64,000 bases of DNA from Casuarius casuarius (taxonomy: Eukaryota; Chordata; Aves; Casuariiformes; Casuariidae), in NCBI GenBank assembly GCA_003342895.1, contig PTFA01000111.1:93574-157573 (forward strand), read 5' to 3'. The notes beneath the pieces were generated by a model. It did no database searches, was not told where the DNA came from, and saw nothing but the letters and a program-made list of their open reading frames with translations. The number at the start of each line of letters is the position of its first letter. Within the stretch, counting starts at the first letter, position 1. Position numbers and translations under genes: made by a program. This document shows, in pieces, positions 27,040 to 40,000 of this stretch.

Positions 27040-27165
27040 TTCAAGACCCAACTGGATAAAGCCAGTAGCAACCCTGTCTGATTGATTTAACCTCAAAGCT
27101 GACCCTGCTTTGAGCAGAAGGTTGGACTAGAGACCTCCTGAGGTCTATGATGCAGTGATATTTTT
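27040..27165 (+). mobile_element. Degraded CR1 LINE 3' fragment
   Basis: Words typical of the CR1 3' end appear in order: CAAGACCCAACTGGATAAAGCC, then AACCCTGTCTGATTGA, then TGACCCTGCTTTGAGCAGAAGGTTGGACTAGA, then GACCTCCTGAGGTC. These match the CR1 tail in sense orientation. It is diverged and no 8-bp terminal repeat remains. Confidence 0.65.
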
Positions 27166-30130
27166 ACTCACCGTTTACACACTTAAAGGGTTGTTACACG
27201 TATGTGCAAAACCCGTTTTTCAGTCTTGCAACTAGATGTAACCACTGGTTCTGCTATTTGAACCTGAATGTCATCTGCCAAATCAGATTTGTACTAAAGT
27301 ACTTTTAGATGCAGTTTATATGTGACAATATGTAGCTTAGGCCTGGGAAGTAGCACTAACTAATCAAAATGTAATGCCCTGATAACAAAGATATGCTGTT
27401 AGCTTTGATTTGAAATCTGCTTGGGGAATTTGTAAAGCAATGTTGTATTGTGTAACATATCCAGTGGATCAAAAATTGGGGAAAAAAAAGATTTCTTCGG
27501 CTGCTTTTTGGATTGAATTAAAATAATACATTTACCTTTTTAATGTCACAGTCTACTCCTACCAAAGTTCAAGTGAATCTAGAGGCATGCTTTAACAGTA
27601 TTCCTTTAATTGAAGTCTGCATGATTTCTTCTCTTGTTACTTGTTTCTCTCTCACTGAATCCTTCTGTCAATCAACAAAATGATGTGAATATTTTTCTTT
27701 TTTTGGAGGGAGACAAGGAAGGAGGGAAGAAGGAGGAAGAGAAGTAAGGGATCTGAATGTTAGTTAAGAAATTACCTGATACTAAAGAGCGAATGTGTCC
27801 AGACACTTAAGAAAACAATGGTTACTCAAAATAGCTGATTCTTAAATAGGACTAAAGGTCACGTACGAAAATAAAACCCTCAAGAAGCATTATAACAAAG
27901 GGAATGACTTTTGACTTCAGTGTTTTTTAGCAGCTTGTGATCTTAGATTTAAGTTTGACATCTCCTTTCCTAATCTTCTTGCTTTAAAGAAAATGTACCA
28001 ACCATTTCTGTACACACTGTAGTATGGTATCCACAAATGCAGAAGCATTTGTAGAGCTTTTTTCTTTTTTAAAAAACTTTTAATCTAAAATATCTTACTT
28101 TAACTATGCTATATATACTCTTAAGTTTTCATCCTTCTTTGATTTGTGGACCTCTAAATATCTTCCAGCAGGGAGAGATACCTTTTAGAATCATTTGTAG
28201 ATGAGCTTTGTAGAAACATTAGAAGATGTATATATGCATGTACAGAAGCATACATAAGCTTGTTTAAATAAACTTGTGTTTCTTAGTTACCTTTCATAGG
28301 TCCGTTAGAAGTAATCCTTGGGATCTGTGAACTCTTTTACTTTGCTTATGTATCTTCTGACCAAACAGCTAAGTAAACATAGTCCTTATTTTATATAATA
28401 TTTCATAATAGTGTGTTTTCTTGAAATCTTTTTGGACTAAAATAGGAGTTAGTGCTGTATGGAAAAAATAAATATCCTAATCAATGTCGTATTGAAAGAG
28501 AATGTCAGATGTATAGGTAATTCCAGCATTCTGACTGTATGATAAAAAGAAGCACTTTTTTTTCCCTACCCGTTGTTTTTATAGCAATGTAAGCAGTTAT
28601 TTTCCCAAACTTGGTTTTCTTGCTATCTAATAACAAAGCTGCTTTAACTAACTTCACCTTTTTATTTTTTTATTTTTTTTTGGCAGAGTGCCCCTTTATT
28701 TAAGTGCACTTTTGCCCCTAACTTGCAGGAGGCAGGCGGTAGTTAACTTCAAAAGTTTAGCCAGCCTCAAAGGAAGCAAATCACTCCATTGAGTTTCAAA
28801 GTTTGTTTTAGGTTTTTTTTCCACTCTGTATGTTATACGTTAAAATCTTGAAAGTATAATTATGTTGTTTGTTTTCCACGAAATTTCCAACAAATTCCTT
28901 CCATCTTCTCTGCAGTATGGTGATTTTTGTTTTTTAATTTAAAGAACCTTTTGTTTTGAGAGCAGTATGACAGCTTATCATTTGCTTCATTAGAGATGTC
29001 TGTCTCTCATATCCCCATATACCAAAATCAAAAACCAACCTGAAACCCATTTTGTCGGTACAAAATATCTTAGATTTAAGCTACAGGTATTATTTACTAA
29101 CGGATATGCAGGCATTTCCCCGTGTGAAAGGGATAAAGGTGATTAACTACCTTACAATAATGTAAGGTTTTAGCAGAGTGACTGACCTTTTAATGCAACA
29201 AACAGTATGCCCTAGCACTATGAGATTTGCTGTTTTGTTTTTTTTTCTCTCTCTTGCGGATAGATAAATTGAGTTTTTAAGCTATTCTGAGGTTACAAAC
29301 ATTTTCACTGGTCCTAGTTTTGATTTAGTTTAGCAGAATTTCAGCCTTATAACTGCATCGAAGAGGTATTGGCTTGCATTTCTAATGTCTAATGTTAAAT
29401 ATGACCTACAGAAATTGTTAAAATCCTTTAGTTCCTTGAATTTATTCCATGAGCCCTATTCAGTTTTCTCTTTCAAACTGCTAGCTGCTCTTTCAATGTG
29501 CTGTGACCTGCCATCTAAAAAAGAGGCAGTGGCTGGGTTTTTATTGTACTTTTTTTTTTTTTAAGGAAAAACAGTAATCCTTCCAGTTGGACTGGCAGAG
29601 AACAAAACCCACTTGCGGTCTGATTCTAATCATACCCTGGGTAAAGCAGTTGAATTTAGCTTGTCTTCCTATTGAATGTTTTTCAAAGCTGCTTCTTACC
29701 CTCATTTTTCTTACTCCTCCCACTGCTGAGCTGAATAGACAACTTATAAAATCCGTTGCTGTATGTGTCTGCTTCTCATTATTAGAATTTACACGACAGT
29801 ATCTGTAGATGGTTGCCAACAGACACATCTAGCTATCTCATTATGAACCAGAACAATCAAGTATGTTCCTGAATTTACTGATTTAATTAGTCCTGTTCAT
29901 ATTGATACCTACCCAAATATACTAGGGATTTATTTTTAATATGCTATTAAGATAATAAGTAAAATAGTGTGTAATATCTTGCTCTCATAATTGTAGTTAT
30001 TTGCAAAAATAGAGAAAATGCAGGGCCTTAGTGAAGTGGCTTATTTTAAAAACAAGCAAACAGAAAACCTAACAATCTCAGCTTAAACTTCCTGTTTGTG
30101 TTTTTTGTCATTTTCAATTCCATCCTTGAG

Positions 30131-30133
<3 letters not shown>

Positions 30134-30164
<31 letters not shown>
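30134..30164 (+). repeat. (TG)n microsatellite
   Basis: About 15 perfect TG units. Likely length-polymorphic. Confidence 0.95.
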
Positions 30165-30167
<3 letters not shown>

Positions 30168-30860
30168 CATGCGGTGTGTATTTTACTTAAGTGTTTTTCC
30201 TTTCTTATTCCTTTTAAGAATAGCAGTGATATCTTTTATGCTTTCCTTTTTTAAAATGAGAAATTACTTCTATATAAATTGTGGAATATATTATTGAATG
30301 CTAATAGTACTTGGTAAGTAAATGAGTTCCAATGATGAATTGCTTCTATAGAGGACTATGTTAGGTTGAAGGCTGCACATGTCATGTGAGTATGACACTT
30401 ACAGTACACTTACAGCAATTTTGTAGTTAAATTTGATTTTGACTCAAGGTAACTAACGGTGTTATCTCTCCTTAAAATAATAATGCAAAATTTCCAACAG
30501 CATTTTTAACACCTTTGAATAGCTACTTTTATTTTGCATTTCTTTGACAAATTAGTTGAAATATGCAGTTATATTGTATATAAAGCTTTATTTCCTGATG
30601 GAACAAGAGATATGAAACAACATTGTGTTAAGGAGTATTTCAGAACAGTTGTTTTCAATTTTGGAGATGCTAAAATTTTAACAACTACTTGTTTGATATA
30701 TTTGGTAATCAAAAGTGCTCGCTGTTCTTAGCTAAGCTGCTTTTTGTTATATAGGTATTATACTACATTATATATTCTGTGCCAAAAACTAAATGTATGT
30801 TATAAGATCTAATTAACTGATCCTTTTCCTGACTGCAAAACTTTTATTTCCACAGCAAAA

Positions 30861-31040
30861 ATGAAACATCTAAACCTGTCATTTGCAGCTTGTGGGTTTC
30901 TGGGTATTTACCACTTGGGGGCAGCAGCTGCTTTTTACAGGCATGGTAAGAAGTTACTGAAAGTTGTGAAAGCTTTTGCGGGAGCTTCTGCGGGATCACT
31001 GGCTGCCACTGTCTTATTAACAGTACCAGAAAATATAGAG
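30861..31040 (+). CDS. PNPLA4: PNPLA4 coding exon 1 (residues 1-60)
   Basis: The acceptor is TTTATTTCCACAG (exon from 30856), followed by CAAAA and the ATG. The donor is GAG/GTAAAT (phase 0). The exon encodes the glycine-rich oxyanion loop and the GASAG nucleophile elbow with Ser43. The bases CAAAAATGA give a purine at -3. Confidence 0.97.
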
Positions 31041-34000
31041 GTAAATTAATAAACTCCTAGGTATAGGACATGATCATTTTCAAAGGATATTTTTAAGGAT
31101 TTAATCATCTACTGTAAAGTTTTTTTAAAATGAAATATTTTAATTGTTGTTTTTCCTTCAAAGTCCTACTTCTTATAAAGGAGCAGGACTTACATATGTG
31201 TTTTTCCTCAAAGAAAATTGTGAAACCTAGACAAAAAATGTTTATGAAGCAAATATTTCTTTAAAATCTGTGTTCAGTTTATAGTAGAAAATCATGTGGA
31301 CTTTCTATTTACATAACTTAAAACATGAAGTCCATATGTGTGTGAATATTGAGTTATATGCAACCATATATATGTGCTTTCCATAATCATTGTGTATTAC
31401 AGAGGGTTGTTATCTTGGCTAGAGGTTTTAATCATTGTCATCTTGTCTAGAGGTTTTAATAGGCTTTCTTAAGCAAATGTATAGTCGCATCCTGTTGTGA
31501 AAGGAGATAAGAATGATGGACTGTATCTTAAAAGTAGGAAAGCAACGCACAAAAGCTTGCTGAGTGCTAGTGGAGGATTAACCCTAACAAATTTCTATTC
31601 TGATATTCTTTATGAATGTTTTCTTTCCAGAAGTGTAACCCTTTTCTAGCCATGGAAATAGTGTCATAATCCATAAGATCTCACAGCAAAGCAATCTTCA
31701 GTAGCACTTTCATAAAAGATTCTCTGGGAGGGCAGTAGCTTTTCTTTTTTTTCTCCTCCTTAGCTTAAGGCCGCTTTGCCCTCCTGAAGTGCCTTTAGAA
31801 AATCAGGAGTCTTATTCTATTGTGTAGTATATGACACACAGCAATTTTTTAGAAGATTTATGTATTTATTTATTTATTTCAAGTCCTTTTTTAATTTAAA
31901 AAAATACAGTAGCCACTAAGTGATTTGTTTTCATACTCTGACTTTGCTTTAATATATGTAGAAGACCAGGCCTTGCTAAATGTTAAGATGAAATGTTTCT
32001 TTAATATTTAGAATTACAAGATGCAGCATTATTTGGGTAATTGAAGCTGATAGATAAATTTTTATTCCAAGTACACTTAGGTTTCAGCTTTCAGTATTCC
32101 TCAGATAACCTTTACCAGGCCTCACTGGTAGAACTTTGACCATTTTTCATTCAAATGATAGTCACAGGCAAGAGCTCATTTTACCACTGACATTTTTTCC
32201 TGCTAGGATACAAACTTAGCTTTCAGAGTTATCTATACTTCTGTTGCTTTCATTAGTACATTCTTCCCTGACATCTTTCTTCTTTTTTTTTCTTTTTTTT
32301 TTCCATTGCATTTTGTATGTGACTTGATATTAGGCAAGCTCTTCTATGTTGTGAAGAGAACCTTATTTGTATTCTCTTCAGCTCTTCCTCCTTTTCCGTA
32401 GCCTTTGACTAGTATTTCAGTTTCAAATTTGCTTGGTATAATACATACTTTTGAGCTTAATTTCCTATATGACGAGCACAGCAGCTAGCCTTTTCTTAGC
32501 TCAAGGATATTATTCTGCTTGTTCTTGGCTTCTGGGTCTGAGTATTTATTCCCAGCCTAGTCCTATTTACGAAGTACAAATTCTAAGTTAAAAAAAATTC
32601 TAAGTAAAAAAAAAATGAGCTTTTACTTTTTATATTTGTGGAAATGAAGTCTATATTACATTGTCTGTTTTTTTTCTTGAAAATGTCATCATGTTAGTAT
32701 GAATTGAAAAATGTCATGAACTTTTTAGCCCTTTAAAATTTTTCTAATAACTTTTTAGTCATTCTGTTATATTGTTTAAATGGAAAATTATGAGAACTCT
32801 CTGCAGAGGGGAGGAAAATACTCCTCAGTTTTCTTGGAATTTAAGTAAAGGCAGTGCTGTCTACCAATAGAAAATACTTCATTTTGATGTTTTATTTTCT
32901 CTGAAATTTGTATTAACTTTTCCTGTCAGTATAATTACATCATCAGTTATTACAACCCCCCCCCCCCCACACACACACACACACACACTGATATATAGGG
33001 AACATTTCTAACCATTGAAATATTTGATATCCACAAATATAACTTTCATACCAATCAGGGTTTTTTTTAGAGATGGTTAGACAAGCTTTCTTAGGGCTTT
33101 CTCCATGTTCCAGTCTCAAAGCTGTAATACATCCTTTTGTGAACTTTGAGTCTAACACCAAGAATGTCTTGTTTTGACTATTGCTTTTCTATCACAACAG
33201 CTTGCAAATGTCCTTCAGTAGTATCTTGGATTTTTGTTGCTGTTGAAAAGGCAAGGGAGTTGAGAATCCTAGAGACAGATCTTCAAATGTATGGAGGCCT
33301 ACAAAGTTGTAGATAAGTACCTATTCCATTCAGAAGTACCTGATCAGGTTAGATCTCAAAGTTTGCTTAAATCAGTGCAAATAGTTGCCATTTCTAAACA
33401 TGTTATCAGTCACTATTTAAAATTTCAATGCTTTGTTTAAAGCTTTTAGCACTGACAATTATAAACAATTCATAGCTGTAAGTAGAAGTCGTCCCTTTTG
33501 GCAGCAAAAATTGAAAGTAAAGGTATGATTTGTTCATAACACTTGTGATAAGGTAGTTTTCTGTCATTCTTCTAGGTTTGGATTCATCCAGCTTCTGTTA
33601 CCCTTATTTCCCTGCTACTTTAGTCACTTTATTAAGGCACCTTAGATAAAAGAATAGTAATTCTTAGGTGTTTCTATGATCTTTAGGGGTTTGTGGGTTT
33701 CTTGTCTCTATTGAGAGAGAGAGAGGTGCTGAAGATTTGAATCATGGTCTGAATGTGCCTCTTCTCCTCCTGGCTGACCTTGGAGGAGCCTAACATTAAG
33801 GTGGAATGAATTCAAGACCTATTGCATACTCCTAGTTTTATGTATTTGCAGTGAGAAGCTGGCTTGGAATTGGCAATGACGAGTAAAGCACCTGCTTCCT
33901 GGGGTAAAAGTACAAATCTAACTCAGAATCTGATGGCAGCTTGACCTATGTGAAATGAATTAGCATGAATCACTGTAGTGATCATTGCTTTAGGAGGTAT

Positions 34001-37000
34001 GTACCTCTTATCCCTGACTAGCATTTTGAAATATCTTTTAGAAGGCTATATAAGGAAAGTGGATGCAGGGACCATTTTTGTCTGTCACTTAGGTGAGCAC
34101 ACTGACATACCACTGATATGAGGAAGTTAAGGTGCTCCAACCAATGTTCTCTTTATCTTGTAATATACCCTACCCCAACTTTTTCCTATTTCTCCTTCCA
34201 TTATGTCTTGTGACCTCCCTCCTGGATAGGGCACAACAGCTTGTCTTTTTTCTTTTTCTCCCCCCTCAGCCCCCCCCCACCGCATGATGTTGATCTTTTA
34301 TTTAGTTACAGGAACATATTTAGTATGTCTTCATGCAATAAGCTAACAAGCCCAAACCCAGCTATATGCAGTTCTTATATCTTGTAAATATGTGGTTGTT
34401 AGGTGCATGTGAGTGCAATATATTTATTGAATAAACCACTTTCAGAAAGTCAAATAAGATTGGATTGTAGGGGTTTTTCCCTAAGTCAGTAAAATTGGAA
34501 CAGAAATCTTCATGAAAGGGTAGAAAAATGTATATGAATACTGAGTAGTGAGTCTTAAGCATTCAGAAGCACAATTCAGGGTTTCAAAATCTTTTTATTA
34601 AAAAATAAACACTACATATTCTTTCACTTTCCTTTTGGAGTTCTTTTGGCTCCTGTTTCAAGCTATTTTTCCACAGTCATTAAAGTCAGGTGTTTCAGCT
34701 TGGTTAAAAGAAGTTCTCTGTGCAGTGGAATCTGTAACTGCAGGAAACCAGGCTATCTTTTGTTTCTTTATCTTCCATCAGTTTTAGTCGCATTCATTAA
34801 ATGTGTGTATTTGTGAGTGGCGTGTTTTTTGCATTAGTGCAAACCTTTTTAAAGTTTATAGTCACCTTGAAATAATTATGTCTATGTTTAGTACTGAGGT
34901 AATGTTTAACATAAAATGTGGCTGTAGACTTGAAATACAAATTGTCATTCCTGTAAAGACGTGGTTCAGAGAATTGATTATCTAGCAGTTGTCATACATA
35001 GCAAAATTGCCTTTAACTTTCCTCAATTGTTAATAAGGGATATTCTTTTTTAAATTTATTTATTTAATTAGGGATCTTATATATGTTTTCTTGCAAATTA
35101 ATTCTTATAGAAGGATCAACAATTTATTATGCATATTTTGTTACAACGAAGCACATATACAAAAATATCTTAGTCTGATCTTGTAGCTCACTCTCGATTG
35201 AAATTGTAACTGTTAGTACATTTTAAGTACTACAGTTGGACATGCTTTCCATAACTAAAACATCCTTAATGGTGAATATTTTAATTTTCAGGAATGTAAG
35301 CAGTTTGCCTATGAGTTTGCAGAGGAAATTAGAAAATTGGACTTTGGTGCAGTAACACCTGGTTATGATTTCATGAAAAGACTTAGGTACCTATCTTAAT
35401 ATATCTCTTAAAATTCACTTTTCTGTGAATGTCTCTAAATTAAAATGAAGAGTGCAAATGCTTTTTCTATACTCTGGGGAGCTCAGCACTCTTTCTTTCT
35501 CCCCTAAAATATTTATAAACTTTTTCATTAATGATGGTGAGTAATGTTTATCATTTTCTTTACTTTAGGGGAGGCATAGAATCTATTCTTCCTTCTAATG
35601 CTCATGAGATAGCTGAGAACCGGCTCTATGTGTCAGTCACTAACACCAAAAATGGGGAAAATTATTTGGTTTCAAGTTTTGCTTCCAGGGAGGACCTCAT
35701 TAAGGTAATGAAGTTGCATATTGCTTCTTTAAATAAAAATGCATGAGTGTCTTCAAGGCATGGGAGTATGTTATTGGCCATGGGGTAAATCATCATTTTA
35801 CTGAAATAATCACTTAGATTACAGTGGCGCTACCTGCATAAACAACAGGAGCAGAATTTGGTCCTGTAGTTGTACAGACTTTGCTAAAATTAATTTTTGT
35901 GTATTTCCTTCAGCTGCCTTGAAAGTATTACTTTATAAGCAAATTCTATTCAAAAAAAAAAAAAAAGAAAAAGAAATAACAGGGCAACTAATGGGTACAG
36001 TAGATCAAAATCTCCAAATTTGGTCAACACTTCTATAAGTCTTTTAATATGTTCTGTCACAAAAGAAAGCAAACAAAAGGAAGTTCCTGGTTTTTTTTTT
36101 TTTCTTTTTTTTTTAAAAAAAGCCTTTCCAACACATCCTACAAATCCTTTGGAGGAAAGGGTGTATTGTAATGGTAAGTCCTATATATAAACTGTATATA
36201 CAGCTGGAAAACATATCTTTTTCTTTTACTCCTCATCCCTTTTCTTTTGAGTACTCCTTTTAAAATTTGGATCAGGATTGTAAACTTATTCTGATGTTAA
36301 AAGGTAGGAGGAATGCAGATGTATGTATCTAGAGGAGACATTTTTTCCTTTCTGGAACCTCTTAATTTTAACAATTGGTTATATTTTAGAGGAGGGTATC
36401 AGGCAATATAGCACAAATGGAGGAGGAAATGGAATAAGTAGGGAGCTTTGAAGAGGAATTCCTTCTTTTCCTATCTTTCTGGACACTTGGAATTAATGGG
36501 AGGTGCTTGATAATTAACACTCTTAAAGAAAAAAAAATAAATATTCATTACCAAAATCTGAAGTATACATCAGAAGTCTGTCTTTAAAATACAATTTTTT
36601 TTTAATCTTGACCCTATTATATTTTACGCAGTCCATCAATTTTCAAAATTGGTAGTATTCAATCATGCAAAGATAATTGTGCAAACAGTTCATTTCAAAC
36701 TGTGCCCTTGTGGTATTTCTAGTTAAAATAGCCAGCAGTGACAAGCATAGAGACTGTTCTGTAAATTTATGTTCCTTTCCAGTGAAATCTTCTAACCTGA
36801 AGACAGTTATAGTCTTCAAAACAATCGTGAATAGATATATACTTTATATTTATATACATGTGTGTATATAAGTATATTTATGTGTGTGTGTGTGCGCACG
36901 CGCATGTATTTAGTTAGTTTTTCAGTAGTTCTTTTGTCGACTTAAATATTTCTGTACCATTTTGTTCCGTATGCTAGCAGTGGAATGGGTTGGAATGAGA

Positions 37001-40000
37001 ATAATAAAAGTTCCAAGCAATTGCTTATTGGAATACATTCATACTCTTGCTTGTCTGTTCTTTTACTGTATCTCATAATACAAGGTTTTGTAGATGCCTT
37101 CAGAGGTGCATGTATCATTTTTACATCAGACTGAATGTTAGTTGCTGCCCTGGTTCCATAGAGAACAGAGCTGGAGAGGACCTTGTTAGTTTATGTAACC
37201 CTATTATTTTGCCCCAAAGCATAATCAAGTGTATCCAGATCATGCTGGACAGACAGTGTTTTATAACAGCAAAATTTCTGTGCACTCTGCCAGAGATCCT
37301 TCAGCCTCCATAGGTAATTGGTTTCAATGCTTAACAAGCCTTACAGTTCCAGCTTTTTTTTCCTGATGGCTAAAGCGAGTATCTGCTGTTGCAATTTTAA
37401 GCTCTTCTTGTCCTTTTCCCAGTGGACCTGGAAAGTAGTTAATCTTCCATTTCTGAAACAGACTTTACATGTGTGAAGAGCATCATCATGTACCAGCATT
37501 CCTAGACCTGCAGTTCTTAAGCTGGATGTGAGAGAGAGGCATGTTACATGTTCGAGAGGGAACAGCACACAGAGCTCTATTGTATTTAGTCTGAAATCAC
37601 TGGAAAATGGAGGAAGCACTGAATGAGAGTTCACACTGGTCTGTTAGGGTTAAGAAAATGCTGAAAGAGTTAGTTCTTTAGACTTAACCTTCCTCTCCTC
37701 ATTCCTGAGGCCTAAGTGACTTTATAAGGTGGGCCAACTGCTTTCTGCAGACTTCTTGGAAAGAACTGGCGGTTTGCAGTGGTCATCTGTTTTGACTCTG
37801 TTTTCTTTCACTAAACCTTTTCTTTTGTCCTTATTCCTCCTAGTATAGGTGGGCCAAATTTAGTGAGATAGAACTGAAAGAGAGAGGAGAAAGCAAGTTG
37901 AGCAGCAGAAGATGTTGGGCTCTTAGGAACCCTGCAGGATGTCACTTTTGAAGGTCTGAAGAGGAATGGGTTTGAAGTGGACATTTTCTTATGGTTGTGT
38001 GAGGGAAAGGCCTGTCTTAGAGAAAAAGCTACAGTTTCACATTTGAAAAATAAGAACCTTTCTGTCTGAGCCCAGGCAAAGCCCTGGGGCTTCAGGTCAT
38101 TGGGTAGAGAAGTAGGCAAGAAAGAATTCTCAAACCGGGAGTTAAGCTTTCATTTATAGCCTTGATTGGAACTTGCTTGAGGGGGAAAGGTGTTTAATAC
38201 TGAAAGTAACTTGTTGTAAAAAGAAGTGCAATTACACCTAAAAAGATCAAACATTATTTTTCATAATCTCCATATTTCTTTTGCACCTGACTGGCTTGCA
38301 CACTGTATGTACCCCTGTCTGTGACCTGCTTGTGTCCCAAATTTGTGTCTCATGACTGCATGCAAGCTCGTGCATGCATATATATGCACCAGAGTCATAT
38401 ATATGAAAATTTCTGACATATTGCACTTCATGTGCACATCTCCCCATCGTCTTCAAAATGCTGTATACTAACTGCAGCTATATATATACATACTATATAT
38501 ATGTAGATATTCACATGCGCACACACAGAGACAAATTGTTACGAATTGGTAGAAGAGGGGTGTGTGTGTGCATCCATATGTAACAGAAGAGATGCCCCAG
38601 TTTGAGAAATTTAAGAACTGCTGTAGACAGCAGTCTAGGCTTACAGTAGAGCAAACAGTAATTTGTTGATACTTGAGCATATTTAATGTAAAGTGTTGAT
38701 ACTGATGAAAGTACATATGTGAATCTTCAGGCTGTTTGTAGTATTTTGAGCATGTTGTATTACTTACAAAATCTGATTTATTAGAAGAGAAAGCACTGTA
38801 TGTATATACCATACCAGTGAAGTGATTAGTTCAACTTCTTTTTTTGACTGTATATTGTATATTCTGTACTGCATATTGCATGTTTTCCAGTATGTGTATA
38901 TTTGATTTTTATAAAGTGATAGATTTACTTCACATTGTATAAGGCTAAGTTGACGGTCTTATTCAATAATAAGATAATTGATTTGTGATATTTTGTTTTC
39001 TTTGAGAGTTGTTATTGTCAAGTGATTAAAAAACTTAATAGTTTTAATCACATTTTGACATAGCACAACAGTTTGATGCTAATAAGATGACAGTGGTTTT
39101 ATATGAAATTAATATGTTGATTAATTCTATTCATCTAATAGAGATAAATATGTATGAAAATATTTATTGGTTCAGAAATATTTTATTGCCTTTTCTTCAC
39201 TCCTCCCTCTTTCTTCTCTCTAGGTCCTGCTAGCAAGTAGTTTTGTGCCAGTATATGCAGGAATTAAGCCAGTGGAATATAAAGGAGAGGTAATTTTTCA
39301 TTCTGTTTACATACTTATAAATATTTTTTTTTGCAGAAGAATTCTTTGTTTGCGAGGTAACTTTGATCTCGAGGAAGGGTAGATGAGAATTACAGTACTG
39401 TATTCAGTAGAATAGTTATTGCTTCTGCTGATGCTATAGGTAAACATCGATATCATTCATATTGATTGTTCTTACAAAATTGTGGGTGCTGAAACTGAAG
39501 TGGTCTGTAGCATGAAGCTGTTTCGTAAAGATAATCTGTGTAGTACTTAACCATGGGAAGAAGCTTCTCTTGATAGAGACACTTCTCATGATTATCTGTG
39601 TTACCAATGTAAAATGGTCTTTGCAACTTAAAGATGAACTGTTCTGCTTTTTTTTTTTTTTTTTTTTAATGTTGGAAAGATAAAGGAGATCTTGGCTGGT
39701 CTTCGGAGATTGGACACTGCTGGAGTAAATTGGTGTCTCTATGTATGCAGCGTAGTTCTGTTGACGATATAAGAAAAATGGTTTATCAGCCACCCTCAAA
39801 TCTGTTACCTCTGGACAAAGATTATTTTTGTGTCACACAGAGTCATGAAATTTTGAGAGGCATACATTAATACAATAAAACCTTCTCATAGTTGCCTGTA
39901 CTTGATTTAGCTCCAAGAACTTTTTTGTCTTTTTTTACCTAAATGTATTAACATTTTAATAATTCTTTCAACTGTTTAGTCTGTTTGCAATCATTTCCTC

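Larger units (their letters stand above)
24702..30855 (+). other. Intron-like DNA before the first canonical PNPLA4 exon
   Basis: AT-rich sequence with no further exon I can support. It holds a degraded CR1 tail (27040-27165), a perfect 18-bp palindrome GATATCTTTAAAGATATC (26153-26170) and a (TG)n microsatellite (30134-30164). It is intronic if exons B and C, or the CpG-island first exon, are spliced to 30856. Confidence 0.5.
31041..35291 (+). other. PNPLA4 intron
   Basis: No exon or interspersed repeat was recognised. It contains an imperfect 29-bp tandem duplication (about 31412-31462), a (TTTA)n tract (31860-31879), a C-run plus (AC)n microsatellite (32956-32988) and several T-runs. Confidence 0.85.
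35705..39223 (+). other. PNPLA4 intron
   Basis: Contains an A-run near 35952-35966, a (TG)n tract at 36880-36903, an antisense ancient CR1 remnant (37155-37480) and TA/CA-rich tracts near 38450-38580. No further exon was seen. Confidence 0.85.

Noticed and set aside
37811..38119. 102-codon minus-strand open frame inside a PNPLA4 intron
   Set aside because: Low-complexity composition, no domain and no splice context.
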